From NCBI RefSeq assembly GCF_003672135.1, contig NC_039509.1, positions 6,510,001 through 6,574,000 on the forward strand: a DNA stretch of 64,000 nt. The letters run 5' to 3'. The notes beneath the pieces were generated by a model. The model was not told the origin of the DNA. It ran no database searches and saw nothing but the letters and a program-made list of their open reading frames with translations. Positions 13,442 to 23,342 of the stretch are shown here, in pieces. This stretch comes from Ooceraea biroi (lineage: Eukaryota > Arthropoda > Insecta > Hymenoptera > Formicidae). Numbering within the stretch: the first letter of the stretch is position 1; each line of letters begins with the position of its first letter. The translations under genes and the position numbers were made by a program.

Positions 13442-13510
13442 AGTTCTGTGCTTTATGAAATATTTCTCGTGTAGTTCTGAACATATTTAACCATTTTCCA
13501 AAGAGTTCTG
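13442..13510 (+). repeat. AGTTCTG triplet, unit 1
   Basis: AGTTCTG at 13442, 13473 and 13504: exact 31-bp steps. GTGAGACGCTGG follows at 13583. Confidence 0.9.
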
Positions 13511-13606
13511 AATGCAAACATTAACAATTAGTTAATAAAAAATTTTTATCGTCCGAGAAAGACGTAACCTACGGAGATATATGTGAGACGCTGGTCGATT
13601 TTCGAG

Positions 13607-13675
13607 AGTTCTGTGAAGATTGAAATATTTCTCGTATAGTTCTGAACGTATTTAAGCGTATTCCAAATAGTTCTG
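13607..13675 (+). repeat. AGTTCTG triplet, unit 2
   Basis: AGTTCTG at 13607, 13638 and 13669: exact 31-bp steps. The sequence between motifs is a diverged copy of unit 1. The unit-to-unit period is 165 bp. Confidence 0.9.
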
Positions 13676-13756
13676 ACCGCAAACATTAACAATTATTTAA
13701 TAAAAAATTTTAATCGTCCGAGAAAGACGTATCTACGGAGATATATGACGTCTATT

Positions 13757-14030
13757 AAGCTGACACAGCCACTTTAGCACAATCAAATAAAACATTCATA
13801 GAAATTTAGTGCTCTTTTGTTGCTAATTTGTTGCTCTATTCCGGATTGTGTTGCTGCAGCCATTTCTTAAAACACAGTGGCTGTGCTAGCTTAAGTTTAA
13901 AGTTAGCACAGCCATATTAAAAAAATTTTTTTTAATAAAAAACAAGGCATAATTATTTAGTGCTATTTTGTTGCTAATTTGTTGCTTCATTCACAAATTT
14001 GTTGCACCACCCTTATCATCGGAACACTAC
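13757..14030 (+). repeat. Two tandem core units with TGTTGC motifs
   Basis: Unit A starts AAGCTGACACAGCCAC (13757) and unit B starts AAGTTAGCACAGCCAT (13900), 143 bp apart. Each carries TAGTGC followed by TGTTGC three times at the same steps: 13807, 13818, 13829, 13849 and 13958, 13969, 13980, 14000 (11, 11, 20 bp). The start of unit B resembles the end of Element 2, which reads GAAGTTAGCACCCCAT. Confidence 0.8.
13878..13914. repeat. Hairpin at the junction of the core units
   Basis: TGGCTGTGCTA (13878-13888) pairs perfectly over 11 bases with TAGCACAGCCA (13904-13914). The right half is the start of core unit B. Confidence 0.8.
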
Positions 14031-14127
14031 CCTTAACTATTGCGCATTTAGCACAACATCCTAGAACTCGAATTTCAGGAAAAATTACGACGGATTATGT
14101 CATTTCGATTTTGTTGCTTTACTTTTG

Positions 14128-14208
14128 ATAGCTGTAGTCGAATTGGTAAAGACGTTATGGATTGTAGGGAGATTCATGTTCGAACCCTGGCTAAAGAGAG
14201 ACATTTTT
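14128..14208 (+). promoter_or_regulatory. tRNA-like internal Pol III promoter with T-run terminator
   Basis: TAGTCGAATTGG (14135-14146) fits the A-box consensus TRGYNNANNNG. GTTCGAACC (14178-14186) fits the B-box consensus GWTCRANNC. The distance between them is typical of a tRNA, and a run of six T at 14203-14208 could terminate Pol III. The D-stem (GTC/GAC) and four of five T-stem pairs can form, but the acceptor and anticodon stems do not pair well. It is therefore a decayed tRNA-derived segment, not a working tRNA gene. It lies in the non-palindromic core of Element 1. Transcription is inferred only. Confidence 0.5.
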
Positions 14209-14267
14209 TGCAATAAATTGGTATTGAAAGTAAATTTTTTCAAAAATTTTCTAATCGTTGTTCCTGT

Positions 14268-14336
14268 CAGAACTCTTTAGAAAGGCATTGTACATGTCCG
14301 GAACTATACGAGAACTGTTTTAGAATAAGCAGAACT
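14268..14336 (-). repeat. AGTTCT triplet, unit 3 (inverted)
   Basis: CAGAACT at 14268, CGGAACT at 14299 and CAGAACT at 14330: exact 31-bp steps. CAGCGTCTCAC follows at about 14351. Confidence 0.88.
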
Positions 14337-14431
14337 CTCGATAATTGACCAGCGTCTCACTGGTAAAATCGAAAACGTCCACTCTTCGGGCGAAATAATT
14401 TTTTAAAAAATTTTCTAATCGTTGTTCTTAT

Positions 14432-14500
14432 CAGAACTCTTTGGAAAGACATTACACATGTCCGGAACTATACGAGAACTGTTTTAGAATAAGCAGAACT
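14432..14500 (-). repeat. AGTTCT triplet, unit 4 (inverted)
   Basis: CAGAACT at 14432, CGGAACT at 14463 and CAGAACT at 14494: exact 31-bp steps. The unit is a close direct duplicate of unit 3 (period 164 bp). Confidence 0.88.
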
Positions 14501-15003
14501 CTCGAAAATCGTGCAGCGTCTCACATATATCTCCGTAGGTTACGTCTTTCTCGGACGATAAAAAATTTTTTATTAACTACTTGTTAATGTTTGCATTCAG
14601 AACTCTTTGGAAAATGGTTAAATATGTTCAGAACTACACGAGAAATATTTCATAAAGCACAGAACTCTCTGAAATTAACCAGTCGTCATTCCCTTAAACA
14701 TTTTTTAGCTTTAATAATTATAAAAAGATGAAAAAAAAATTGTTTTCGCTAGAACTCTTTCTAGAACTCATGTAGAACTGTAGATCTTTTAAAATCTAGC
14801 CGGAATTATGGCGGAAACTGTCGCAGGACAAAGTGAGACGCTGCGTGAAGTTGGCGTCTCACTTTGCACTATGCGATTTTTTCGCTTTAATGGCCAGAAC
14901 TATGTGTTTAACCTATCAGGAACTCTAGAACTATTAAAAAGGGAGTCAGAACTCTCAATAATTAATGATTTTCCGCGAAATGATACGCCAGCTTCACACA
15001 CAC
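14494..15003 (-). repeat. Right long inverted arm of Element 1
   Basis: Reverse complement of 13094-13613. Motifs CAGAACT/TAGAACT lie at 14598, 14629 and 14660 (31-bp steps), then at 14895, 14926 and 14947 (31 and 21). The hairpin at 14829-14866 mirrors the one in the left arm. Confidence 0.9.
14829..14866. repeat. Internal hairpin echoing the terminus (right arm)
   Basis: Mirror copy of 13231-13268 with the same 13-bp perfect stem and the loop in the opposite sense. Confidence 0.85.
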
Positions 15004-15012
15004 TTATCACGA
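15004..15012. repeat. Right 9-bp target-site duplication of Element 1
   Basis: TTATCACGA, partner of TTATCGCGA at 13085-13093. Confidence 0.7.
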
Positions 15013-17461
15013 ATCTTACAGAATGTTCTAAGTATTTAAATAATGTTTAACATTTTAATAAGAATTCAACTATTCATTATTACGAAATTTTATAACGCTT
15101 ATCTCAATAACAATAAAGAATGAACTTTTCCATCGTTGAATGCTAAATGGAAGAGTTGTGTGAACGACAGCGTGCATTAAGAGTAGCATTTAATCTTCAC
15201 CTATTCGTCGCTCGCGGAATATGTCCGAATCAATCATGTAGACGCGACTACTTAGTGGCCCTTCCGTTAACGACGCGCCATTAATTGGACAGCAATTAAT
15301 CCAAGGGAAGGAGAGTCATATATATATATATACGCGTAACGTAACGTTATAAATGACACATCATTGCGCCCCGAGGACGATCCATTAAGCTTTTTCTTAA
15401 GCACCGTCATTTGTTCTAACGCCCGCCTTTATCAGGACTTTTCTTTTTGTCTTCGTATTACCACGCTTCCCATTAAATCGCCCGAAAATCCGCTTCATTT
15501 CGAAAGACAGCGTACTTCTGCCGCCAACCACGGAAATGGATCTCCGTCTACGAATATCTTGCATTTTTCATCTGCTACATTAATGAGACTGTATTCTTTT
15601 ACGCTGCATGAGTTATTCGGAATGGAGATAGGCATTTTATAGTCTTGTTCAATTTTTAACAATTTTTCTTACGTATTGTTTCTTCTCTTAAAGCATAGAA
15701 TATTTCGGCTTACATTCGTCATAACGAATGTCAGAAGTATTGCCATACACATTTCTTTTCAAGCCTTATTCTGAATGAACTCACATGCTACATATGCGAC
15801 GTAGCCACGTCATCTCATATACATTTCCTTTAAATTTTACGCCAAGCTTCCACGAGGCGTACGCTGGCATGACACTATGCGATACGAGCGTGCCATTTCT
15901 CGAAGAGACGATATACATTTTCTGGCGCAGCTCCTTTTCGCTTTCTGCTTCGAGCTTCATCCTGCGAGGAATACTGTTTTCCCGTTCGCTGACGCACTCC
16001 GATAGCTTCTGGAAACGCCAAAATGCGTTTCTCCCCTTACCGCGCACGTCGTCTTCTCTCTCTTTCTCTCTCTCGAGGAGAATCGCGTACTCTCAATCCA
16101 CTCGGAACTCGAACTATATCCACGTTTTCTACGAGAAGCACGGAAGGCGAGACTTTCGCTAAAAGCGGGGCCGCGCGACAATCCTTTCAAATCCTTTTAA
16201 GTCCATTCTTCTAATTTTATGCTCGCCAACGCGGATGCGTCTTTTACGAGTGTCTCGAGGCGTTCGCCCCATCAAATCTACGGGGCTCATCTTTTTCGCC
16301 GGCACGTACTGTCATGCGGATTTATTCCCTCCATAAGTGAATTACAGAAAATATGTCGCATCCCTGCGCGCGCCATTGTTACCCTCCGCTCCCGTCTCTG
16401 TCATTCTACGAGCTGGTCAGACACTTGGGAGGAAGGGACGTCGTTAGGAAACAGTTGTTCCGCTTATTGTCTCTACCGAGTGTAATTGGGCGATTAAATT
16501 TCGTTACGGATAGAGTGAATTACAGTCTCATTTTTACGTCTCCTACTATATGTAATAATGTAACGTATATGATTACGATTCTCTATGTGGATGTGCCTGT
16601 ACATGTATTCATTGTGTACATATGCGGATTATTCGTATACAAGTATACGGAACATACATCAATAAAAATTGTTTGCGGTAATTTGTGACGCGCGTAATCA
16701 GAGCGGACTTTATATTGCAACAAATGCACCTCTGTAACAGGCTAACGGGGAAATGGATCAGTTGCACGTATCACGTATCGGTTTTTAGGACCCTTCGTCG
16801 GAATTATTAAATTGATGCACGCGCGATATCGTGTAATTCCAGCGCGCCGCCGTCGATGCGTCAAATGTAATCGGCACGTGGCAGAATTCGGTTACAGCGC
16901 GCGCTGCAACGCACGCTGTACCGGACCGACGGGTGCGATTTAAGTGAAATTTAGCAAGTAACGCGAATGAAATTTTCATCCGTCAACGGGTATGCGGCCG
17001 CTCATAGCGTTTTAATAGCCGTGCACGGTTTGTTTTATGTTCCATTTGTGACGGAACGCCACGTCGCGTCGGCTTTCGTCCGGCGAATGAAATCGTCATT
17101 AGTTTGCATCAGCGTGCGCTCTCACGCTTTCGCCGCCGGACACTGCTAGGATTAGATCACCTTCATTGGATTTTCTGAGTTTTTCCAGCGGCCCGGTAAA
17201 TCCTATCTTCCGCCTAACGATGATTCGATGTACCGTCCGTCTCTGAACTGGCCAATCCGGTTACCATAATATTTTCGCGATTATCCCAAATCTCGCCCGC
17301 ATCGAGGAAACTTCTTGTCGTAATTTCGGAGCTACACGTACACATTATTATTGGATAAGACTACGTGAACTGCGAAGATTTGTAACCATAACGCTGTTTT
17401 AGAAAATTATTCCAGTATTGTTTTATTAATTTAATTGTTCGTAATTTAATCATCACACAGT
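15013..17461. other. Non-coding DNA between Elements 1 and 2
   Basis: A TA run lies at about 15318-15332. An interrupted palindrome, CGTATAC-AA-GTATACG, lies near 16640. No exon, terminal repeat or RNA gene was recognised. Confidence 0.5.
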
Positions 17462-17470
17462 ACTGTTATC
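17462..17470. repeat. Left 9-bp target-site duplication of Element 2
   Basis: ACTGTTATC, identical to 18174-18182. Confidence 0.88.
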
Positions 17471-17520
17471 ACCTGTGTGAAGTTAGCACCCCATTTTTAA
17501 AATTTTTAAATTCTAAAAGT

Positions 17521-17557
17521 TGTTCCAGGTTGTTCTAGACTTGTTCCAAATTGTTCC
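17521..17557 (+). repeat. TGTTCY array, left part of Element 2
   Basis: TGTTCC/TGTTCT hexamers start at 17521, 17531, 17542 and 17552, i.e. 10, 11 and 10 bp apart, one helical turn each. A second group follows at 17658, 17667 and 17679 (9 and 12, together 21). Confidence 0.88.
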
Positions 17558-17900
17558 AGAAGATCAAATTTATATAATAAAGATTTTCGCGGAAATTTGA
17601 AAAAAACAATTTTTTTTACCTGGCACCCCATTTTTCGAAAATCAAACTTTTAAAGGTTGTTCTAGTTGTTCTAAACATTGTTCCAAAGTATTAGATTGAT
17701 TGGTCAAAACTTTTACGAGATATCGAAAAAAAAAGAATTTTGGAAAAAATCGTTTTTGGACATTCTTTCCCAAACAAAATAACTTACAACATTGTCGATT
17801 TAGAATATATTTATAACCGTGTAGAACAACTCAGAACAAAAATTTCAAGACCGCAGCAACAATATAAGGTCCACTTTATACTCTTTAATGGAAAATATTA

Positions 17901-17993
17901 TTTTTCTATTTTCTTGGGTAAAAAACTTGTTTCAGGCTTCCCGCTTTAGAACTATCGTTTTCTCGAGTAGAACAACCGGGAACAAAATTTATA
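17901..17993 (+). repeat. Direct repeat A of Element 2
   Basis: About 93 bp, paired with 18052-18146. RGAAC motifs lie at 17948, 17969 and 17979 (21 and 10 bp), with a TGTTTC 20 bp before the first. Confidence 0.85.
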
Positions 17994-18051
17994 CGCCCCG
18001 ATTCGAAACCTAAGGATGACTTTACTCTTGTACCCTACTCGAAAAATTTGG

Positions 18052-18146
18052 TTTTTCGCGATTTTCTTGGATATAAAACTTGTTCCAGGCTTCCTGCTTT
18101 AGAACTATCGTCTTCTCGAGTAGAACAACCGGGAACAAAATTTATA
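18052..18146 (+). repeat. Direct repeat B of Element 2
   Basis: Copy of 17901-17993. TGTTCC lies at 18081, then AGAACT 18101, AGAACA 18122 and GGAACA 18132: steps of 20, 21 and 10 bp, the same as in copy A. Confidence 0.85.
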
Positions 18147-18173
18147 TTTATATTAACAAAATTACACACAGGT

Positions 18174-18182
18174 ACTGTTATC
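18174..18182. repeat. Right 9-bp target-site duplication of Element 2
   Basis: ACTGTTATC, identical to 17462-17470. Confidence 0.88.
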
Positions 18183-21100
18183 GTTACTTTTTTAGTAGAA
18201 AGATGCTTGTTTGCATTCAAGTATAATCTAATTAAAGAGATTAGATGCGGTGCCGATTATCCGAAAGATTTTCCCCTTCTTTCTGCGGGGCTGCGTGACC
18301 GACCCTTCTGCTGGGAAAATCAATAGACGCACACGCGAGCGATGCCGCAAATACGATAATGATTCCCGATAATGATCCAATGGTAGCGGTCGGTGATTTT
18401 AAACATTTTCACACGGCGGCGACGATGACGGTGGCGATGGCGCCGATGCCGTTTTGAATTCCTCGAGGGATGATCGCGCTTTGATGAGGGTGAGAACGCT
18501 CCGGGGGTTAACTCGTATTTCACGTGAGGCTTGTTGTCGGGTGATAGGCATTAAAATGGCGAACGGTGCGCATCGATCAAAGCCCTGACAGATTTTAGAT
18601 TGCTCTCGCGCGACGCGACGCGTCGTGCCTACGCCGTTTCGACGTTTTCGTGGTCGCGCGAGACTTTATACCGCGGAGAAATTCTCCACGGGCATAAAAA
18701 AGAAAGAGAGAGAGGGAACGAGCTGTCGTATGACGGATCGTCATGGGTGCGACTATTTAAATCGCGAGCGATCCGCAATCGTTATGCACCCGCTCGCGAT
18801 CCGCTAGATGAAACTGTCACGATACGTTAAGCGAGCTTCGACGCGACGGACGCGAAAACACACGAGGCCGTTCTCCGGCAAAACTGCAGTTCCAAACGGC
18901 CGTAAAAATCGCCGGCTTGTTTTTGATTTTGCCCTCGAATGCAACCTGTCGGGCGCTTCGCCGTTCAGCAAGGGCTGATTGCTGCCTGAATTTATCTTCC
19001 GCTGAGTAACGACCAGGGATTTTATTGGTATTAAGCTCACACAGGATTGAGCAATCCTTAAAATCAATTCGGTATTCGAACTTTTTTATATAGTTATTGT
19101 ATCACTCACGATTAAATACACGAGATATAACATAGTGTATGAATATAAAATTACAAAACTTGCGCAATACTATAAATCCTTGCAAAATAAATGGAGGATT
19201 GTTAAAATATTGCTTTGCACGATTATATCTGAAAAATAAATTTTAACTCTCCGTATTTGTCAGATCAGTAGCTACGATTAGATCGCGATTATAGTTACTC
19301 CAGTCATCTTAAGTGTCACCTCGCACATTAAAAAATAAACCCGAGTGCGCATGAATAGAATTCGGCAGTAGCGACGAGAATGCGCGGCTTCGGTCGGCTG
19401 AGAGCCGATCCAACGATTTTGGTATTTGCTCCTTCCAGACGACCGGACGTTGTCAAGCTGGACGAGGGGTTCGGATGGTATGCTATTATCATGCGTGACT
19501 ATTGTCGGACAGAGAGAGTTACCTCAGTCCTTTGAGCGGGACCGATATGAGCATATTTGAACGCACACGCGCTTGGCCCATCGACATCGGCGCGCTCCGG
19601 CATTCGGGCTACGAGGTGTTTGAATTTAATCAACTCGCTCATGCGTTCGAGACGCGAGCGTCGCGTGAACTCGCGCTCAAAGCCCGATTACATCAAATAC
19701 CATTATAGCGACTATTGTCATATACTTGATCGTACAGGCATTATGAAGAAGGATAAACGCGGATGTGTAAAGACTAACGACTGCCGGGCAGGCAAATGCA
19801 TCGCGTGTCTAAAGCCAAGAAACTATTATATTACGGATTTCAAGTCTGAGTAATTCGATCGTATTCCAACAAGATTAGCCAAGTGTCTCTTAAAATCCTC
19901 GTCGTTGTACGTATAATCGGGAACCTGAATAATTCTCGAGAGATAATGGAAAGATTAAGGAGCGGAATAATTTCTTCGTGATAATGCCGAGGAAATCTCT
20001 CACGATTAGACTGTATCCCCGAGTCGAGCATGACTAATTAACATCCCTCTTATACGCACGGCCGAATCGCACGACGGTAGTTTAATTTTTCATTGCCAGA
20101 CACGGCGATCGCGGCGCGAATTAAAAGTCTCGCTTTCCGTCCCCTAAGGAAGTATGGCGCGCGGTGACAGATAAGCTTTTTCTATCTTTGGTCCATTGTC
20201 GGAGAGCTGCAGCGGAAACATTGACTGATCGGCGAGACACCCTTGGAATATATAATTACCGACCCCCTCTTCGGTTGTGCGGGATTGTCAAGCTCCGCCG
20301 TTCTTCTGCGATTCACCCGCCGTGTACGAGCTGGTCGCTATCACACCCCACTAATAGGGGATGACTGTAGCGTGACGTCACCAGAACGAAGAGAGAACGA
20401 AGCGGCGGGAAAGCAGGAGAAGAGGAGGCCGCGTGATTGATTGGCCCATTCAAATGCTTATGAACGCTCGCTTGGAGGAGAGTCAGAAGTTCGTTGGTAG
20501 CTGATTGCTCCACGACAACCTACACCGGCAGGACCGATCAGTCTTTCGATTGTCATACGCGAAGATAAATAAATTATCGTCCGAGGATGTCGATCCTAAT
20601 CGAACACGGTTAGCGGCCGGCATACGTCATCTCAGTCTAGGATCACAAAGAAGACGTTTAAGTCGCTAAACAATCATTGCAACGATAAATTATAGCCCCG
20701 TCTTGCGACGCGTCACGGCATTTACGTGACGGCACCGAGCATAACGATCATCTATGACGATCTTACCTGGTATCATTTGTTATCACTCGACGTGTGATTA
20801 AGCGCCAAGGATAACTGTAATTTTCTTTAATTTTCTTCAGTGGCAAACGCGCGGAGAGAATAACGGTGGGTGCTAAACGCGAGCCTTCCGTATTTAACAG
20901 TTTCTTTCATAGATGTGTGCCCCGTATGTAGAGATATACTCATATATCAGTTTATCAATAAATAGAAAGCATGCTTTAAGCAAACAACCATTGGATGTTG
21001 CCGTCCCTCGATCAGTTAATGCGATGCAGCTCGAAGATAAATGCTACTCATAAATAATTTTGGATCGTTATGCAGAGTCTTCCATGATATACTGATCCAA

Positions 21101-23324
21101 TCATATCTCACAGTCCAATGTTAAATGTAAAGTAAACATCGCTTAAATTATTTTTAACGCTTCTCGGGTGCCTGGAAACGTGCATATACCATCGGAAAGC
21201 GACGATGTGCGGAAATGCGATGGTCGTTCTCGCGGGCTCGCAATTGTTCATCAATGTTGATCGACCGCGCAGACTGTTTTTTTCTCCCGCGCGAGCACGC
21301 GAGCCGGTTTGATTAATTAATCCATCTCGCGGAGTCGGAACGAGCCCGCGACACGCGGCGAGTGTATGGAATTCGGGTTTGAATGCATATTGGTAACGGC
21401 AAATGGCGGGAAAGGGGTGCGATGGGACAGAGTTCGGAGCTCTCACGAGGGGAAATCAATATTCGTGTCGACGGATTGACATGAAATATTTTTTGATATT
21501 AGTGCTTATTACCTGCGCTCTAACCGCATCGCGGCAAATGGAAGAATCTCATTCCCATGCGAGCATTCGCGCACACACGCTCTTTTTGGAAATTCGAATT
21601 TTATTTCTCAGCCATTTTTCTCACGATTATTTTTCTCTGTAGCGCGACATTTGGTTATTCTTCCGACTTTAAATAGGAGTGGAAAAAATATAAAAACACT
21701 GCCATTATCTTCGTGTTTTATGTTTTATATTACATAATGCAATTATACAATTTAATTTAATTATACGGTGAATGTATCATAATTGCAAGAGTTGAGGTGC
21801 TAATTGTATCTTGTCACATAGAGATAACTGATAACTGATCAATTGTACAAACGAAAACGTGTTTTCCCTTCTCGCAAGTTCTATTGCACTCCATATATCA
21901 CGAGCTCAACTTGGAATTACTTTGGAACTCTCCATTTATTTAATCTTGTCGTCGAGGAAATTTACCGTTGAGTTTTGTCGGCCGGTGATCGAGCAAATAC
22001 GTTCGCGAAGCGCACCTTATCGACTTTCTGGACCCTACAGCAGCGCGAGAGACCGGTAATCCATCTAATGCTTCGGACTACACTTCGGGCGGAAATTTTT
22101 TTTCTCCGTCCTCTTCCGGACACTTCATAAGCGGCGCATGAGGTTTCCTCGTGTAATTGGGTCGAGGGGGAGGAAATGGCCGAAGCGACGACAAATATTC
22201 CCCTCTATATGCGTCGTGTACTTTTTTTCCTCCGACTGCATAAAAAGATACGGTGAACATTAAGCGAGCGATGGTTCGACGATGGGCGATGGTCCGCGAA
22301 CGATGGGTCAGGATTCACGGGAGCGTGAATGATCGAGGGCCGTGCGATCCGCGAGCGTGTCCGGCGATTATTCCAAAATTTGGTTATGCGTAATGCGATT
22401 CGGCCTCTCCTCTTGCCGCTTCTTCTCCGATCCGGGCGGAAAGAGAGATCCCGTTATTTACTTCGGTAATCTCGTATAACGGATCGCCCGCCCCTGTCTT
22501 ACTTTCTCTCCGTCTCCGGGGGTTGATACGAATTTACTTAGAGGGCTGATTTTCCCGCCAGTAGTTTTCTGTCCTGACTGACCGGTCATTTGTCCGGAAC
22601 CTTATCGCACCCCAGGGACTGACCGAAGGAACGGTGGCTTGTACCCGATGTCAGATGCATTTCCAAACGGCTGTCCTTCCTTTGGGCACCTTGGGGAGAA
22701 CAACGATACGGACGAAAGCAGCGTGACGGTAGTGACTTGAAACCTGACGTAAACGAACACTTAAAATATGATTGATGTTCAATTCAAGTTTGCCGATTAG
22801 CAACTCGGAGTGCACACTCTTTCATCTTAACGCTCAGATAATTTAAGACGATTTCCAAATCGAAATGTAAACTCTCTTTATTTGTCCATTTCATACATTT
22901 TTGCATAACCAGTCGCATAATTATAATACAACGTACAATCTCAAGAGTTGCGCAGACTTGCTTTTATTTATCTGCCGTCAAATTCCGACAGACATTACCG
23001 GCGACTGAGGGTTCTCGGGTAGCGCCCATGGTAAATAGGTGTTAATGCTGGCCATCTTCAACGTCGAGGTGCCCCTGCGATGACTCGGGGTGTGCCCTGC
23101 GACGAGGTTGTAAAGGATGGCCATCAGGGCGGACAATGTATTAAGTACCAGAGGGACACCATTCACGAGGGATTACCTTAAACGCGCAACCAGCTCCCAT
23201 TGTCTAAACTGATGGCCCAATCTAACTCCCGGCGTACTAACTGAATTCAACCATGCCGTAGGAGTTATCTCTTGACCGATTGGATATCGGCGCGTTTGTT
23301 CGTGCACGTTGTTGTCCCTCCTTG
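18183..23324. other. Non-coding DNA
   Basis: Mixed CpG-rich and AT-rich sequence (AT-rich at about 19070-19260, 21640-21850 and 22740-22960). No exon with domain content, no terminal repeats and no RNA gene were recognised. Confidence 0.5.
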
Positions 23325-23342
23325 CGAGATCTCGAGATCTCG
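23325..23342. repeat. Perfect 18-bp palindrome
   Basis: CGAGATCTCGAGATCTCG is its own reverse complement, made of two overlapping CGAGATCTCG palindromes. Confidence 0.9.

Larger units (their letters stand above)
13094..13613 (+). repeat. Left long inverted arm of Element 1
   Basis: Pairs with 14494-15003. It contains AGTTCT-type motifs at 13144, 13165, 13196, 13318, 13329, 13341, 13442, 13473, 13504 and 13607. It also carries the 13-bp-stem hairpin at 13231-13268. Confidence 0.9.
13094..15003. mobile_element. Element 1: 1.9-kb non-autonomous DNA transposon with long inverted arms
   Basis: The ends are GTGTGTGTGAAGCTGGCG and its exact reverse complement, followed inward by inverted arms of about 510-520 bp (13094-13613 and 14494-15003) that match except for scattered substitutions and a short indel near 13425. 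A 9-bp flanking duplication with one mismatch marks insertion. There is no transposase: the longest open frame inside is under 80 codons. The body is modular. It has five units of about 165 bp that each carry three AGTTCT-like motifs, two units of about 143 bp carrying TGTTGC motifs (13757-14030), and a tRNA-like box pair (about 14128-14208). A 9-bp duplication with long terminal repeats fits Mutator-like (MULE) elements; Merlin-like is an alternative. The classification is inference. Confidence 0.88.
17471..18173. mobile_element. Element 2: 703-bp non-autonomous DNA transposon
   Basis: It starts ACCTGTGTGAAGTTAGCACC and ends ACACACAGGT, giving a 9-bp perfect terminal inverted repeat (ACCTGTGTG). 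A perfect 9-bp duplication (ACTGTTATC) flanks it. No transposase is present. The left half holds two direct copies of a GCACCCCATTTTT unit (17487 and 17624), each followed by TGTTCC/TGTTCT motifs. The right half holds two direct copies of a roughly 93-bp unit (17901-17993 and 18052-18146) with AGAACT, AGAACA and GGAACA motifs. Its end resembles that of Element 1 (shared TGTGTGAAG-Y-T-R-GC). The 9-bp duplication suggests a Mutator-like or Merlin-like superfamily. Confidence 0.88.
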
